From Candidatus Eiseniibacteriota bacterium (GTDB taxonomy: Bacteria > Joyebacterota > Joyebacteria > Joyebacterales > Joyebacteraceae): a DNA stretch of 7,635 bases. The notes under the pieces are model-generated. The model made no database searches. It had not been told where the DNA came from and saw only the letters and a program-made list of their open reading frames with translations. Where the stretch lies: positions 1 through 7,635 of the forward strand of contig JAUWRQ010000039.1 in NCBI GenBank assembly GCA_030610515.1, given 5' to 3'. The position numbers and the translations under genes are program-made. Of the stretch, positions 6,189 through 7,635 are shown one piece after another (positions within the stretch are counted from its first letter, which is position 1; each line of letters begins with the position of its first letter).

Positions 6189-6206
6189 CCTTCCCCAACG
6201 GAAAGG
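6189..6206 (+). promoter_or_regulatory. Possible hairpin over the peptidase ribosome binding site
   Basis: CCTTCC (6189-6194) can pair with GGAAAGG (6200-6206), leaving one bulged A and a 5-base loop. The 3' arm contains the start of the Shine-Dalgarno sequence GGAG (6205-6208), which is 7 nt before the ATG at 6216. It could modestly limit translation initiation, but the stem is short and this may be chance. Confidence 0.2.
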
Positions 6207-6215
6207 AGACTGCTC

Positions 6216-7635
6216 ATGCGCGGTTCTCGCGCCTTCCTGGTCCTCCTGCTCTTCGTGCTCGCGTGCGTATCATCGGCGCAGGCGCAGGCGCTCGAGGACA
6301 AGGTGCAGGAGTTCGAACTCGACAACGGAATGAAATTCCTCGTCGTCGAGAGACACGAAGCGCCCGTCGTGTTCTGTGCAGTGGCCTTCAAGGTCGGCGC
6401 CATCTACGAGCGCCCGGGCATCACCGGCATCTCTCATCTCCTCGAGCACATGCTCTTCAAGGGCACCGAAACGGTGGGAGTAACGGACTACGACGCCGAG
6501 AAGGAGTTCCTCGCCCGCGAGGACGAACTGGCCGAGGAAGCGCGCTCTCTCATGATCGAGATCGAGCCGTGGCGTCTCGAGTTCTTCGACGAGTATTCGA
6601 CGACGCTCACGGCGTCCCTGAACGAAGAAGATCGCGAGGCCATCGGAACCGACCGCGCACTCGAGCTCGAGATGCTGATTGAGATGCTCGAGGAGACGGG
6701 CCCCGACGCGTCGATGCTCGAGATCGGGTCGCTCGTCGTGGACGGCGATGTCGGTCACTTCGAGCGCTACGTCGAGCTCAAGAAGGTCGAGATGCAGCTC
6801 TACGATACGATGTCCGAGCACCGCGAGCTCATCATCTCGAACGAGCTGTGGGAGACCTACATGAACAACGGTTCCCGCATGCTCAACGCCGGAACGTCGA
6901 ACGACGGCACGTTCTACTTCTCGTATCTGCCGGCCAACCGGCTCGAGCTCTTCATGCTGCTCGAGTCCGACAGGCTCGCCAACGCCGTCTTCCGGGAGTA
7001 CTACACGGAGCGCGACGTCGTGATGGAAGAGCTCCGGATGAGCCAGAACAGACCGGAGGACGTTCTCTACTACGCCTTCCTCTCGACGGCGTATACCGCG
7101 AGCATGTACCGCGCTCCGGTTCTGGGATACGAGTCGGACGTCAGGATGATCACGCGCACCGACCTCCAGAACTACTTCGACCGCTTCTACACGCCGAACA
7201 ACGCCCTCGCGGTCTTCTCGGGCGACGTCACGTTGAAAAAGGTCAAGAAGCTGGCTGAGAAGTACTTCGGCTCGATCCCGCGGGGACAGGAGCTTCCCGC
7301 CCTGGTAACGCAGGAGCCACGGCAGCAGGGTGAGCGACGAGTGGTCGTCAAACAGGACGCGAAGCCCACGCTCATGATCGGCTACCACATCCCGACGGCT
7401 CCACACCCCGACTCGTACCCGCTGGAGGCGCTTCAGGCGGTGCTGGCGGGCGGCCGCACGAGCCGGTTCTACAAGGGAATCTACGAGGACAAGGGGCTGA
7501 CTCGCGCCGCTCCGTCAGCCTGGAGTGGGCCCGGAAGCCGGCTCGACCCACTCTTCGTGGTCGATGCCGACCCCAAGGATCCGCACACACTCGAAGAGGT
7601 CGAGGCCGCCATCTACGAGGAACTCGAGCGCCTGA
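6216..7635 (+). CDS. Exported M16 family zinc metallopeptidase, 3' end missing
   Basis: First 473 residues of an insulinase/pitrilysin-type (M16) peptidase; the frame is open at the window edge. An N-terminal signal sequence (hydrophobic 6-21) ends in AQAQA, suggesting cleavage near 23-25. A Cys at 17 after VLA leaves a lipoprotein as a weaker alternative. The inverted zinc motif is H74-L-L-E77-H78. The distal ligand is E272 within TERDVVMEE (264-272), with E265 seven residues before it as in the family. H78 and E272 are separated by 193 residues instead of the usual ~75, because of a long acidic helical insert around 91-216. NAGTSNDGTFYFSYLP (224-239) and LESDRL (249-254) restore the standard fold. 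The second M16 domain begins about 313 and includes the LAGGRTSRFYKG motif (410-421). Start: ATG with GGAG 7 nt upstream. It likely acts in the periplasm or outer envelope; the substrate is unknown. Confidence 0.93.
   Translation, partial: MRGSRAFLVLLLFVLACVSSAQAQALEDKVQEFELDNGMKFLVVERHEAPVVFCAVAFKVGAIYERPGITGISHLLEHMLFKGTETVGVTDYDAEKEFLAREDELAEEARSLMIEIEPWRLEFFDEYSTTLTASLNEEDREAIGTDRALELEMLIEMLEETGPDASMLEIGSLVVDGDVGHFERYVELKKVEMQLYDTMSEHRELIISNELWETYMNNGSRMLNAGTSNDGTFYFSYLPANRLELFMLLESDRLANAVFREYYTERDVVMEELRMSQNRPEDVLYYAFLSTAYTASMYRAPVLGYESDVRMITRTDLQNYFDRFYTPNNALAVFSGDVTLKKVKKLAEKYFGSIPRGQELPALVTQEPRQQGERRVVVKQDAKPTLMIGYHIPTAPHPDSYPLEALQAVLAGGRTSRFYKGIYEDKGLTRAAPSAWSGPGSRLDPLFVVDADPKDPHTLEEVEAAIYEELERL

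Noticed and set aside
6270..7406. 378-codon minus-strand frame opposite the M16 peptidase
   Set aside because: It is antisense to a clear M16 peptidase with signal peptide and zinc motif, with composition typical of a shadow frame.

Overview
The window is 7.6 kb of GC-rich bacterial DNA, densely coded with short intergenic gaps. GTG/TTG starts, purine-rich Shine-Dalgarno sites and sigma70-like promoter pairs are visible. The gene content fits a GC-rich bacterium, possibly of the FCB/Gemmatimonadota/candidate-phylum type: a LarA-family racemase, membrane-anchored SGNH hydrolases, and an M16 peptidase with a long insert after HxxEH. No marker gene here fixes the taxonomy. I see no tRNA, rRNA, CRISPR array, transposase or attachment site.

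Layout. (1) 1-98 is a leader or the tail of an upstream gene. (2) 99-809 encodes a NicO/UreH-type membrane protein with a His-rich loop. It is followed after 3 bp by a complete SLC13/DASS-type Na+-coupled dicarboxylate transporter (813-2264). (3) A LarA-family nickel-pincer hydroxyacid racemase lies on the minus strand (3522-2269). It converges on the transporter with only 4 bp between the stop codons. (4) A 148-bp divergent promoter region (3523-3670) separates larA from a membrane-anchored SGNH hydrolase (3671-4771). (5) A second SGNH hydrolase (4859-6094) follows, but an in-frame TAA at 5651-5653 splits it between its Gly/Asn blocks and its Asp-x-His block. (6) After a 121-bp gap with a weak promoter, an exported M16 zinc peptidase begins at 6216 and runs off the window end.

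How the genes may work together. The left half reads as a nickel plus hydroxyacid module: a putative Ni/Co transporter, a carboxylate transporter, and a racemase that needs a nickel-containing cofactor. This suggests uptake and stereo-inversion of an alpha-hydroxy (di)carboxylic acid such as malate. That is inference, and the cofactor genes larB, larC and larE are not in the window. The right half is envelope-directed: two N-terminally anchored SGNH esterase/acyltransferase-like proteins and a secreted peptidase. The point most worth checking is the in-frame stop in the second SGNH gene, which may be a true nonsense mutation, a sequence error or recoding.
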